Assembly (NCBI RefSeq): GCF_964253035.1
Contig: NZ_CAXUQL020000001.1
Coordinates: forward strand, 3,100,001 to 3,164,000
Length of the DNA stretch: 64,000 bases
Source: Pseudorhodoferax sp032153935
Lineage (GTDB): Bacteria > Pseudomonadota > Gammaproteobacteria > Burkholderiales > Burkholderiaceae_C
Direction of reading: 5' to 3'
Positions 25,683 to 34,188 of the stretch are shown in pieces. The stretch's first letter is position 1, and the number at the start of each line of letters is the position of its first letter. The translations under genes were made by a program, and so were the position numbers. A model generated the notes under the pieces. The model saw only the letters and a program-made list of their open reading frames with translations, ran no database searches and was not told the DNA's origin.

Positions 25683-26528
25683 TTATCCCCGTGCCGCGTG
25701 CGGCACGGGCCGGAAGGTCAGCAGCTCGGTGTTGTCGTCCGGCATCCGCTCGATGCCGAGGACGTAGCCGGGCAACGACTGCCGCGCCACCAGGGCGCGC
25801 ACGTCGTAGGCGAAGTCCGAGAAGCGGGCCGCGCTGCCGGATTTGCGGTACAGGTGTCGGAAGTCGAATTGCCAGCCGTGCTCCTGCCGCCCGCCATGCT
25901 TGCGCACCAGGCGGTACAGCCAGCGTTCGATACCGCCCTTCAAGCGGAAATAGGCCGGGTCGATGGTCAGCACCAGGGCGGCGTCGAGCACGCCGGCATA
26001 GAACCAGTCCGGCAAGATCAGCTCGATGCCCAGCGGGGTGCCGCTGGCGTCGGCGAGTTCCTTCCACTCGTTGATCCACGAGAAGCGATGCAAGCGCCTT
26101 CCCGTGGTTTCGCGGATGGACGTGGCCACCGTGGTCGATTGCAGCCGGTCGAGGGCGGCCTTCAGGCGCTGGTAGTCGTTGAGGGACGTGCCGCGCCCGA
26201 TGAAGCGCAAAATCTCGTAAGGCGTGGCGCGTATCCAGCGCGACGGGCGCAGGCCCGCGTCGCGCGCCTCCACGATCTGCGAGGCGGCCCATATCAGCAC
26301 GTCGGCATCCCATATCGTTGCGATGCCGTGCTCCTGCGTGCCTTCCACGCGAATGGTGACGTTCCCGCTGCGGAAGTCGATCGGCGCCGTGCGCCGCGAC
26401 TTGGCAAGCGAGAAGAACGGAAAGGCCATCAAGTCCTGGGAATCGCGTGGCGCCATGTCGCCCGGCAGCGCGCGGAACAGATCGAGCTGTTCGCGCTGCG
26501 GCAAGGCTTGCCCTGGCGGGCTGGACAT
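25683..26528 (-). CDS. repA: RepA, replication initiator protein
   Basis: This 281-residue protein starts MSSPPGQALPQREQLDLFRALPGD; an ATG 12 bases earlier is also possible. The core (FPFFSLAKSRRTAPIDFRSGNVTIRVEGTQEHGIATIWDADVLIWAASQIVEARD) matches the replication initiator A family (PF10134), seen on plasmids and Tn4371-like ICEs. Three iterons lie immediately past its stop. It likely supports replication of the excised circular form. Confidence 0.92.
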   Translation of the reverse strand: MSSPPGQALPQREQLDLFRALPGDMAPRDSQDLMAFPFFSLAKSRRTAPIDFRSGNVTIRVEGTQEHGIATIWDADVLIWAASQIVEARDAGLRPSRWIRATPYEILRFIGRGTSLNDYQRLKAALDRLQSTTVATSIRETTGRRLHRFSWINEWKELADASGTPLGIELILPDWFYAGVLDAALVLTIDPAYFRLKGGIERWLYRLVRKHGGRQEHGWQFDFRHLYRKSGSAARFSDFAYDVRALVARQSLPGYVLGIERMPDDNTELLTFRPVPHAARG

Positions 26529-26554
26529 GGCGAAGGCCACCCACGCGCCGACGA

Positions 26555-26839
26555 TCAGCGGCCATCACGGTAGTCGCCCGCGTGGCGCTCGGCGTATTCG
26601 GGATCGGACGTGGCCTCGTAGCTGCGCTGGTCGGCCCAGGCATCGAGGTCGGACACCGCGTACATGACGCGGCGGCCGAACTTGCGGAACTTGGGGCCGC
26701 CGCCGATCACCCGCTGCTTCTCCAGCGTGCGCGGCGACAGCCGCAGGTAGTCGGCGGCTTCGTCGTTTGTCAGGTAGCGTTGAGGCTGCGAGGTCGCAGT
26801 GACGGCAGCGGCGGCAGGCCGCGAGGGAGCAGGTCGCAT
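26555..26839 (-). CDS. AlpA/excisionase-like HTH protein
   Basis: The product is 94 residues from the ATG at 26839, chosen because GGAGGT (complement of 26847-26852) sits 7 bases upstream. The central region RYLTNDEAADYLRLSPRTLEKQRVIGGGPKFRKFGRRVMYAVSDLDAWADQRSYE is a MerR-like winged helix of the HTH_17/excisionase type. Such proteins act as transcriptional activators or recombination directionality factors. Position beside repA is standard for this ICE family. Confidence 0.85.
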   Translation of the reverse strand: MRPAPSRPAAAAVTATSQPQRYLTNDEAADYLRLSPRTLEKQRVIGGGPKFRKFGRRVMYAVSDLDAWADQRSYEATSDPEYAERHAGDYRDGR

Positions 26840-26950
26840 GGGATGTACCTCCATCAAGCCCGGCCACACCACGCGGCCGGATAGAGGCACTCTCAAGAAA
26901 GCAAGGCTTCTTGCTAAGGGACGATTCGCACGGGTCGAGAAACGTCCCCC

Positions 26951-27721
26951 CTAATGCGACGGGAACATTGGAAGCTGCGCTAGTCGGCGGTAGCCGCCGT
27001 GCATCAGCTCATCGCCGCGGCGTACCAGCCGCCGTACGCGGGCACGCAATGCACTGTCTTTGTGCCAGTCGGCCGCGACGGCATCCGCGCCGAACAGACC
27101 TTCGCCCACCTCGCGCAAGGAGGCTCCCGCGAGGGTCGCGTCGAGCGCTTGCAAGGTATGCAGTTCCAGCAGCGCGGCGGGCGTGGGGCGGGAGCGGGCT
27201 GTTGCCACAGGCGTGGCCACGGTTGCGGCAGATAGCGCATCCAGCTTCGCAGCGAGCGTGCGGTAGCGCGCACAGGGCGTGGCGCAGGCGCGTGTGGCGT
27301 AGAGATAGGCCGAACCATCTTCCAGGTCGGGTGCGAGTGCCAGCCGAACGCAGCAGCCTGGCCAATGCGATACGAGCACCAGGCGCTTGCCGTCGTGGGT
27401 CAGTTGCTTGCGCCCAGGAATGCGCCAGAACTCGAAGGTATGCGCATCGGGTGGTGGGTCGGCGTCGGGGTATAGCTGCACCACGGCATCGTGATCGGGG
27501 AACCAAGCAGGATGTGCGTCGCGCGCATCCAGGCCGGGATCTTCCAGCAGGCGCAGGCCCCAGGCCTGCGCCGCATCAGGCTTGCGACGCCGGCGTAGCC
27601 AGTCGCGCCGGTAGCTTGGATTCCTGCGCAAATACTCCCAAGCCAGCGCTGGGCCATCGAGGTGCAGCGTGTAGAGATACGCGGCCGTGGGATACCAGTG
27701 TTGGCTGCTGCGGTCAGTCAT
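26951..27721 (-). CDS. DUF2285 family protein with DUF6499-like N-terminus
   Basis: The product is 256 residues from the ATG at 27721 with a GGAGG Shine-Dalgarno; a start 36 bases earlier is less likely. The N-terminal part (WYPTAAYLYTLHLDGPALAWEYLRRNPSYRRDW) matches the DUF6499 motif and the C-terminal half (LLELHTLQALDATLAGASLREVGEGLFGADAVAADWHKDSALRARVRRLVRRGDELM) matches DUF2285, an HTH-like segment. Such proteins are conserved in Tn4371-type elements and probably regulate the rep/transfer block. No direct evidence of target. Confidence 0.8.
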   Translation of the reverse strand: MTDRSSQHWYPTAAYLYTLHLDGPALAWEYLRRNPSYRRDWLRRRRKPDAAQAWGLRLLEDPGLDARDAHPAWFPDHDAVVQLYPDADPPPDAHTFEFWRIPGRKQLTHDGKRLVLVSHWPGCCVRLALAPDLEDGSAYLYATRACATPCARYRTLAAKLDALSAATVATPVATARSRPTPAALLELHTLQALDATLAGASLREVGEGLFGADAVAADWHKDSALRARVRRLVRRGDELMHGGYRRLAQLPMFPSH

Positions 27722-28063
27722 GGCGAAACCTCCCTGTTTCTGGGAACGTCGCCACAATTCCGCTGTGCGGGAGCTATCGAATCGCCATCAAGTGGTCATC
27801 AAACTCGGGTTACGCTTTAACTGCTGGTGTCAAGACAGATTCGCTCCAGTGCATTGCCGAAATCGTCTAAATGCGACGACTGCACCGCCCGGAAATGGGG
27901 TGCAGCATTGAACACCGTGCCGAATCTCGCGCCTGGCATCATGACTGTTTTGGTCAGGAGCGCACCACCCTGGTGCAAGCATGCGGATCAAGACTTGCCA
28001 GGTCTTGGCTAAGACCGAAATAGTCACAATGCGATACTTTTTGCCTGGTCGCGCTGGAATGCG
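27722..28063. other. Intergenic region upstream of DUF2285 gene
   Basis: About 340 bp without a convincing gene. It should contain the promoter of the leftward block. The only structure I see is a short dyad AAGACTTGCCAGGTCTT at 27,991-28,007. Confidence 0.35.
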
Positions 28064-28411
28064 TCAATCGGTGATCGAACCGTTTTCCTGAGCCAGTCGA
28101 ACGTATTCCGACAGCGGCCGCGTCGGCTGGAAATACCGATCTCGTATCACGGGCTGCTTGAGCGGCCCGACGATGGACGCCAGATCGGACAGCTTCACCG
28201 TCGCCAGGGCAGGCATCCCGATCCCGAGGTCGATCAGGCCGTAGGCCGTATCGCCATCGGTCGGATCGAGCGCGGCCAATAGCCAGGTCGCATGTGCGTC
28301 CGGTGTGAACAGGCGCACCACGGGCAGCGGGTCACATTCCTGGCCTGCGGCGCGGGTGAGGCCGTGGGCCAGTAGGTGCACCCGGTCTTCCTCGGTGACA
28401 AGCGTGGTCAA
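28064..28411 (-). CDS. DUF2958 family protein
   Basis: The product is about 115 residues if translation starts at the TTG at 28411 (MTTLVTEEDRVHLLAHGLTRAAGQECDPLPVVRLFTPDAHATWLLAALDP). That fits the usual DUF2958 length; the longer upstream frame is Arg-rich and unlikely to be protein. The DPLPVVRLFTPDAHATWLL...DTAYGLIDLGIGMPALATVKLSDL core is the family signature. It is a backbone protein of plasmids and Tn4371-like ICEs with unknown function. Confidence 0.78.
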   Translation of the reverse strand: MTTLVTEEDRVHLLAHGLTRAAGQECDPLPVVRLFTPDAHATWLLAALDPTDGDTAYGLIDLGIGMPALATVKLSDLASIVGPLKQPVIRDRYFQPTRPLSEYVRLAQENGSITD

Positions 28412-28698
28412 GGCCGCGCCCCTTCCACGAACACACGCAATCGCCGAGGCGCATCTGTGCCTGCGGACGGATGCACGTATGCGCAAGCGCACGAAGCCGC
28501 AAAAGCGGAGAGGCACGAAGGCGTATTGGTGGAAGTCAGGAAAGACACGGATGCGGTTCCCTGGGTCTGAGGAAATCCGCAGATGCGGATCTCCGTAAAA
28601 GCACGGAAAAGGAAAACATCACCACCAAATGAACACTATAGATTGTAGTCCTATAGGGCGCAATGGGCTGTCATCTTGGTTTTTTGGGGAAACCATAG

Positions 28699-28992
28699 GT
28701 GGCAGCGAAGAACTCATTGGCAGCGGCGATTCGGACGGTAAGGAAGGCGCGTGGTTTGAGCCAGGAAGCGTTCTCCAACGTGTCCAGTCGCACCTACATG
28801 AGCACGCTGGAGCGCGACCTGAAAAGCCCAACCATCCAGAAGCTGGCCGATCTGTGCGAGGTCATGGAAGTGCATCCGCTCACGCTGCTCACATTGGCTT
28901 ATGCCGGTGACAGCACCCGCGAAGCTGATGAATTGCTGGCACAGGTGCGCCAGGAACTCAGGGCGATATTGGAAGAGCCCGACACGCCTTAG
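28699..28992 (+). CDS. XRE-family small HTH regulator
   Basis: The product is 97 residues from a GTG at 28699; the Shine-Dalgarno is weak. It is a lambda-repressor-like HTH (AAIRTVRKARGLSQEAFSNVSSRTYMSTLERDLKSPTIQKLADLCEVMEVHPLTLL) with a short helical tail. It is transcribed opposite to most backbone genes and is likely the repressor-type control gene of the ICE. The upstream 28,412-28,698 stretch is AT-richer near 28,620-28,680 and probably holds its promoter. Confidence 0.85.
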   Translation: MAAKNSLAAAIRTVRKARGLSQEAFSNVSSRTYMSTLERDLKSPTIQKLADLCEVMEVHPLTLLTLAYAGDSTREADELLAQVRQELRAILEEPDTP

Positions 28993-29019
28993 CGCGTTGG
29001 CGTGTGGTACTGAATTGCA

Positions 29020-29095
29020 GCAAGCGGAGCGCGCAGCGCCGCAGGCGCGAAGGCGTGAGGGATTGAAGCCGGATGGCCGTGACGGCTTGCCGGCA
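29020..29095 (+). repeat. Repeat-family element, copy C
   Basis: GCAAGCGGAGCGCGCAG followed by AGGCGTGAGGGATTGAAGCC repeats the pattern seen at 33,984-34,066 (copy A) and 37,268-37,345 (copy B). This copy is the most diverged in the middle. It lies just past the XRE gene. It could be a structured RNA or a recombination relic. Confidence 0.45.
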
Positions 29096-29304
29096 CGGGG
29101 CGAAGCCCGAAAGCCCGGCGGCGCTTACAGCGCCGACACGCCACACACCGCTCGTTGACACGGATTGCGAGCCACAAGGCACGCATGCAGGCCCGCCGTG
29201 ACGGGCGTATCCAGCACGCGGCAGCAGCAGAAATCCTGCGCGTGCGGTGCTGCGATCAGCAGCATCGCGCCCCGCCGCAGTGGGCGGGACGCGGTAAGCG
29301 GCTG

Positions 29305-29619
29305 TCAGGCCGCCTTCGGCTTGTTGCGCGACCAGATCAGGTCGTGCGTGCCGTCCTCGTTCTCGATCAGGCGGGCATAGACCGTCGCCGGGAACGAAGG
29401 GTCGTCGATGGATACGGACAGGTATTCCCGCCCGGCCTCGCTGGTCTTCTTCCACGCTGCGCCGACTTCGTGGCCAGCCGCTTGCAGGTGGAAGTCGGGG
29501 GCGTTCTCGGTGTCGCCCTTGTCGTTGGGAACCAGCTTGACCTTGACGTTGAGCGTCAGGGTGCGAAGCGTGCCGGTGAAGCCGTCTTTCTCTGCGGTGA
29601 AGGTGCCGATGTTAGCCAT
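29305..29619 (-). CDS. DUF736 family protein
   Basis: The product is 104 residues from the ATG at 29619, with GGAG upstream. The sequence (MANIGTFTAEKDGFTGTLRTLTLNVKVKLVPNDKGDTENAPDFHLQAAGHEVGAAWKKTSEAGREYLSVSIDDPSFPATVYARLIENEDG) is the classic DUF736 pattern. It is a small beta-rich protein present in many plasmids and ICEs; its biochemical role is unknown. The 5' extension in the same frame is discarded. Confidence 0.88.
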   Translation of the reverse strand: MANIGTFTAEKDGFTGTLRTLTLNVKVKLVPNDKGDTENAPDFHLQAAGHEVGAAWKKTSEAGREYLSVSIDDPSFPATVYARLIENEDGTHDLIWSRNKPKAA

Positions 29620-30394
29620 GATGTTTCTCCTTTCGGGTTGAACAAGGTCGCGCCAGTGCGTCCTTGTTGTGATCCGGCCGGCGGGGGATGGGCTGGTCGC
29701 ACCGCACAGCGGTCGCAACAACGTGGAGAACCTGGAAGCGAAAAGAATTTGTCCCGCGAGGAATGCGCGCAGCGCAGGGGAAATTGTTTTCGCTGCAAGG
29801 TTGCGGCCATCAAGCACAAGGCGCAGCCGCGCCACCGCCAGGATTCACAACAAGACAAGGACGCACAGGCCGCCCGCTCCCGAATGGAGACGTGGCCAAC
29901 TCGGCATCCCCGCGTGACGGCTGCACCGGCTTGCGCCCTGACGCGGGCCAGGTCAATGCCCCGACGACAAGGCCAGAGCGCCCCTGCCGCAGCTCACGGC
30001 CACATACTGAGGCGTGGTGTGGAAGCTCCATAGAAGCGAGGCTGGGCGGCGTGTCGGTGAACCGTCTTTCGTGACGTACAGACAACGAACCGCCAGCGTC
30101 GGGGACGGCACGCTTTCGTGCAACCTGCCGCAGCAAGCCGGGGCGTAGCCACACCAGCCCCGCCCATTGCGGCGGGGCTCGGTCGAATCGTTGGCGGCGC
30201 GATGCGCCGCCACACTTGCTGGCTTCGTGGATTTCGCGCACGAGCGCCCTTGTGCGTGGCCCCATCGCCGCCTGTCCGAAGGCGGCGATGGGGCGTTTTG
30301 GCTTTGAGCAGTGAAACCGGGCGCGGCCACCGCCGCGCCCGGAGTTTTCGACCACCGGCCCCAAGGCGGCACGGCTTGGGGCCGGTGCGGCTCG
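29620..30394. other. Long intergenic stretch, no credible gene
   Basis: About 775 bp of GC-rich sequence. Frames through it are Arg/Ala/Pro-rich and carry no recognisable domain. I see no tRNA, no clear terminator and no long direct repeats. A hairpin at 30,165-30,181 (CCCCGCCC...GGGGC) and one at 30,264-30,296 (CCCCATCGCCGCC...GGCGGCGATGGGG) are the only structures noticed. Confidence 0.4.
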
Positions 30395-30604
30395 TTATTC
30401 CTTGGTTTCGATGATCCACCACACGGCGCGCGGCAAGGCGCGGCCCGTGAGGGGATGCAGATCGGTCAGGTCGGCGCGGGCCGTCCAGCCACGCGGCGGA
30501 CGGTAGCCGCGCACGTCGCCGTCGCCGTGCCAGCGGCGGGCGCGCACCGTGCCGGAGGCATAGGTCGCAGCTATGCGGGGGCGGTTTGCGGGTTGGTGGG
30601 TCAT
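30395..30604 (-). CDS. Small conserved-looking hypothetical protein
   Basis: The product is 69 residues from the ATG at 30604 (MTHQPANRPRIAATYASGTVRARRWHGDGDVRGYRPPRGW... PRAVWWIIETKE). It is basic and soluble and ends 62 bp upstream of the ParB gene region. It is not recognised. It is kept because the codon composition and the non-repetitive C-terminus look protein-like, unlike the overlapping frames. Confidence 0.5.
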   Translation of the reverse strand: MTHQPANRPRIAATYASGTVRARRWHGDGDVRGYRPPRGWTARADLTDLHPLTGRALPRAVWWIIETKE

Positions 30605-30665
30605 GGCAGGCATCCTCAACATGAAGCGCCCCGGCCGGAACCGGGGCGCTATCTACGGTGCGAAG

Positions 30666-32735
30666 TCACGCGGCCAAAGCCTCGGCCTGCGGCTGGTCAT
30701 CCGCCACGGCGGCCACTTCTTCCTGTGCTTCGGCTTCGCCATCCGCCGGCGCGTCCTGCCCGGTCTGCTGCGGGCCTTCGGAGCGGAAGATGGCGGGCAT
30801 CCAGCCGGTGCCAGCGGCCAGCCGTTCGGCTTCGCTGGCAATGTCGCCCTTCTTCAACTTCGCCAGTCGGGTGACGTGCGAGGGCGCGAACCCGCCAACG
30901 GCTTCCAGAATCGCGGCCTTCGGCACATGCCGGAAGTAACCCTCATTGGTGGGCTGCCACCACGCGGCCATATCCAGCCCCACGGCCTGCGCCAGTTCCG
31001 CGCCGGGCTGGTGCGGCGTGGCGCGAGGCGTCACCACGTCCACCGTGGAAGCTAAGCACACGGCCAACAGCCGCACCAGTTCATCCTGTGATTTCGCCAG
31101 CAGCGCGGCGAACAGTTCGGCGCTGTCCTCCGGCAAGGTTTCGCCTGCCACCTGTTGCAGTTCGCGCAGCGCCACGGCGGCGGGTGATTCCGGCCAGTCC
31201 GGGGCCATGCCTTCCAGCCGGTCTTGCACCGTGAGGCGCACACCCAGCGGCAGGTCGTGCCCGTAGTGCCTTTCCTGCAAGACGGTCTGCACCATGCCAT
31301 GCACCACGGCGGCCAGCGCTGCTTGCGGATGCCGTGCAACTTCGATTTGCAGCGCAGCGGTACGGTGCGCGCTCAACCGCTGCGCCAGTCGGTCAGACAT
31401 GGCGGCGGTCTTGGGCTGCTCGTCGTCCTCGCCTGCGTCCTCGTTCGCGGCTTCGCCTTCGCTGCCGAAACCCTGCCGCAGCCGCTCCAGCGTGCGCAGT
31501 GCCTTGGCCTCCGCTTCGCGCAGCAGCCCGCGATGAATCGCGGCCTGCCCGTCGCGGTCGATGGTGACAATGGCACCGGCTGCGGCCTTCACGTTGGCCG
31601 CATAGTCCAGCAAGCCATCTTCCAGCGCCTGCAACTGCTCGCCCAGGCGTTCGCCTTCTTCCTGCAAGGCATCGGCCTTTTCCTCGTCCTCGTCGTCCAG
31701 CGCGGCATCCACCGCCTCGGCCAGTTCGTGCAGCTTGGTTTGCAGCTTCTCGATGCGCTGCGCGTCGCGCTTGTTCGGACTGCGGCGTTCCCTTGGCGCA
31801 CGCTGGAAGGCTTGCAGATCGGCATGGGTCATGCCCGGCGTGGCATCCACCCACGCCCAGCCCTCGGCCTGCACCTTGGCGGCGATACCTGCCAGCTTGT
31901 CCTGCGCCAGCCGTTCCAGCAGTGCGGCATCGGTCAGATACACGCCTTTGTCGCCCTCCGCGAACAGGTCGCGGCGGATGCCACCGCCTTCCTGCTCGTA
32001 GCCGTCCAGCCCGACAAAGCGCACCAGCGGATGCCGGTAGGCGTCGATTTCGCGTTCGGTCAGGCGGTCGCGCAGGTTGTGCGGGCCGCGCTGCCATGTG
32101 GGCGCATCGTAGAACGCGGCTTCCTGCGCAGCATGGTCGTCGGTGATGGCGAGGGCCATCAACTGGTCAAGGCTCACGGCCTCGGCCCGGTAGTCGGCCA
32201 GCAGGCGCGGCGACACGTTGGCGAGTTTCAGACGGCGCTGCACCACCAGCGGCGTGACGCTGAAATCCGCTGCAATGTCCTCGATGCTGCGGCCTTCGGC
32301 CACGAGCGCGGCGAACGCCTCGAACTGGTCGGCGGGGTGCATGGCTTCGCGCTGCACGTTCTCGGTGAGGCTGGCCGTGCGGGCGGTGCCATCGGCCACC
32401 AGCAGGCAAGGCACCTCCCATTCCTTGCTAATGCGGTGCTTTTTCGCCAGCAGCTTCAACGCTGCGAGGCGACGGTCACCGGCCACGACCTCGTAATGCT
32501 CGCCATCGGCGGCGGCAATCACGATGAGGTTTTGCAGCAGGCCGACACGCTGGATGCTGGCGGCGAGTTCGGGAATGGACATGCGCGGGGTCTTGCGCAC
32601 GTTGCGGCCAGTGGGACGCGACACCAGCCGCGACAGCGGAACCAGAATCAGGTTCTTGGTCGGATCAGCGGCTTCCAGCGGGATAGCGGCGGCGGTGTTG
32701 ATGGCGCGGGCTTCGGTTTGGGTAACGGCGTTCAT
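30666..32735 (-). CDS. Large ParB/RepB-domain protein
   Basis: The product is 689 residues from the ATG at 32735 (MNAVTQTEARAINTAAAIPLE). The ParB nuclease-like domain is at about residues 25-130 (LVPLSRLVSRPTGRNVRKTPRMSIPELAASIQRVGLLQNLIVIAA...YEVVAGDRRLAALKLL). A KorB/ParB-type HTH follows (IEDIAADFSVTPLVVQRRLKLANVSPRLLADYR), and then a long acidic helical C-terminal region. It is far longer than partition ParB (~300) and is the plasmid/ICE type linked with DUF932. It probably binds DNA in element maintenance or transfer control. Confidence 0.88.
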   Translation of the reverse strand: MNAVTQTEARAINTAAAIPLEAADPTKNLILVPLSRLVSRPTGRNVRKTPRMSIPELAASIQRVGLLQNLIVIAAADGEHYEVVAGDRRLAALKLLAKKHRISKEWEVPCLLVADGTARTASLTENVQREAMHPADQFEAFAALVAEGRSIEDIAADFSVTPLVVQRRLKLANVSPRLLADYRAEAVSLDQLMALAITDDHAAQEAAFYDAPTWQRGPHNLRDRLTEREIDAYRHPLVRFVGLDGYEQEGGGIRRDLFAEGDKGVYLTDAALLERLAQDKLAGIAAKVQAEGWAWVDATPGMTHADLQAFQRAPRERRSPNKRDAQRIEKLQTKLHELAEAVDAALDDEDEEKADALQEEGERLGEQLQALEDGLLDYAANVKAAAGAIVTIDRDGQAAIHRGLLREAEAKALRTLERLRQGFGSEGEAANEDAGEDDEQPKTAAMSDRLAQRLSAHRTAALQIEVARHPQAALAAVVHGMVQTVLQERHYGHDLPLGVRLTVQDRLEGMAPDWPESPAAVALRELQQVAGETLPEDSAELFAALLAKSQDELVRLLAVCLASTVDVVTPRATPHQPGAELAQAVGLDMAAWWQPTNEGYFRHVPKAAILEAVGGFAPSHVTRLAKLKKGDIASEAERLAAGTGWMPAIFRSEGPQQTGQDAPADGEAEAQEEVAAVADDQPQAEALAA

Positions 32736-32815
32736 GGTGATAACTCCTATCGGTTCAGGGATGCAGCAGCGAAGAAAGCGACAAGGGCTGCTGCCTGCCC
32801 CTGCCGCTTGGGGAT

Positions 32816-33643
32816 TCAGGCTTTCAACTGGCGCATGCCATCGGCCAGCAGCCAGAGGGCGCGATTTAGTCGGATGTTTTGGTCGATGCCCTGCACCGGG
32901 CGGGTTTGCTGTCGGCGCCCGTTGGCGCTGCGGCCACGCAGCCCGCCTTGGGTCAGGTTTTCTTGGGTGCGGTTGAACACGCTCCACAGGTCGGGGCGGC
33001 GGTCGTCGAAGCGGCGCGGCATCAGGATTTGCGATTCCGTGATGGGCGCGGGCTTGTCGGGGTCGTCGTACTTGAGGGCGAGCGCGGCGCGGGCGAACAC
33101 TTCGGATTCGCCATCGTCCAAGGTGATGCCGCGCATGGCATCGCGCGATTCCTTCACCCGATCGAAACCGCTCAAGACTTCGTAAGCCCCCTCAATGACC
33201 AGACCGGCCACGTCGCCTTTATGGGGCACTCGCACATCGGCCACGGTGTTGCCGCAGACAAGGCCATTGCTGCACACGAACCGGAACATTCCGGCCAGCA
33301 TCTGATAGCTGCTGGTGCCGTCGTGCGAGTTCAGCAGCACGATTTCGTTGGCCTCCGCGCCGTTGATCTGGCTGGCATGGCGCAAGCGAATCATGTGTTT
33401 GGTGTGCTCGCGCTTGCCTTCGTCGCGCACGCGGGTTTGCGTCACCATGAAAGGCTGGAAGCCTTCTTTGCGAAGCTCGGTCAGCACGGCGGCGGTGGGG
33501 ATATAGGCGTACCGCTGCGAACGGCTCTCGTGCGGGGCATCCGCGAAGATGGACGGGGCCACGCGGTGAATCTGGTCGTCGGACAGCGGGTAATCGCTGC
33601 GCAGCGAGGGGGAGCGGAAAGCGAAACGGGATGCGAGTTGCAT
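32816..33643 (-). CDS. DUF932 family protein
   Basis: The product is 275 residues from the ATG at 33643 (MQLASRFAFRSPSLRSDYPLSDDQIHRVAPSIFADAPHESRSQRYAYIPTAAVLTEL). The body (HTKHMIRLRHASQINGAEANEIVLLNSHDGTSSYQMLAGMFRFVCSNGLVCG) is the DUF932 core found in phage and plasmid proteins next to ParB-like genes. Its role is unknown. It is the last backbone gene before the second cargo site. Confidence 0.88.
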   Translation of the reverse strand: MQLASRFAFRSPSLRSDYPLSDDQIHRVAPSIFADAPHESRSQRYAYIPTAAVLTELRKEGFQPFMVTQTRVRDEGKREHTKHMIRLRHASQINGAEANEIVLLNSHDGTSSYQMLAGMFRFVCSNGLVCGNTVADVRVPHKGDVAGLVIEGAYEVLSGFDRVKESRDAMRGITLDDGESEVFARAALALKYDDPDKPAPITESQILMPRRFDDRRPDLWSVFNRTQENLTQGGLRGRSANGRRQQTRPVQGIDQNIRLNRALWLLADGMRQLKA

Positions 33644-34188
33644 GGTCTTTCTCCTGACAAAAGAGGTTTGCTGTTCACACCGCACACCGGATTTCTAGAT
33701 TCGGAGCCCAGCCTTTCGGCTGTTTGGTGCGGTCGGCACGAGGAACCCGGTTGACCCTGTTGCCACCGTCTTTCCTGAGTTCATCGCCCGCGCCCAAAGG
33801 AGCGCGCGGACGGGGGCCGTCAAGGAGCCAAGCGCAGGGTTGGTGCGGCCCGCAGGCGCAGCCGAGGACACGGCCCTGCGCGCCTTGACGGCACACGGTC
33901 GCGGGCTACGGTCGCGGGTAAGGTGATGAAGTCAGGGGAGACGGCTGGACAAGGCAACGGCCATCCCTTTGTGCTGACCGCACGCAAGCGAAGCGCGCAG
34001 GCCCGAAGCTGGAAGCCGGGCCGTAGGCGTCAGCGATGCGGAAGGCTGGCGAAGCCAGTCCCGCCAGGGATGAGCGACTAGCGAACCTGGAGCAGCGCGA
34101 TCCGCGAAGCGGAGACGCAAGAGGACTCTTCGTTTACCATTTGTTTCGCAAGCAAATGATGGGAAAGCAAGAACACGGAGATATAGAG
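33644..34188. other. Intergenic region with 10-bp hairpin and repeat copy A
   Basis: About 545 bp. GCCGTCAAGG (33817-33826) and CCTTGACGGC (33883-33892) form a perfect 10-bp inverted repeat enclosing a GC-rich 56-nt loop. A second module, repeat copy A, lies at 33984-34066 (GCAAGCGAAGCGCGCAGGCC ... GGCGTCAGCGATG). The same order of modules is seen at 37,120-37,350. The base composition changes sharply to AT-rich after ~34,130, where the cargo ATPase begins. Confidence 0.5.

Noticed and set aside
31224..33185. 653-codon plus-strand frame opposite the ParB-domain gene
   Set aside because: It is the antisense shadow of the ParB and DUF932 genes and lacks any family signature.
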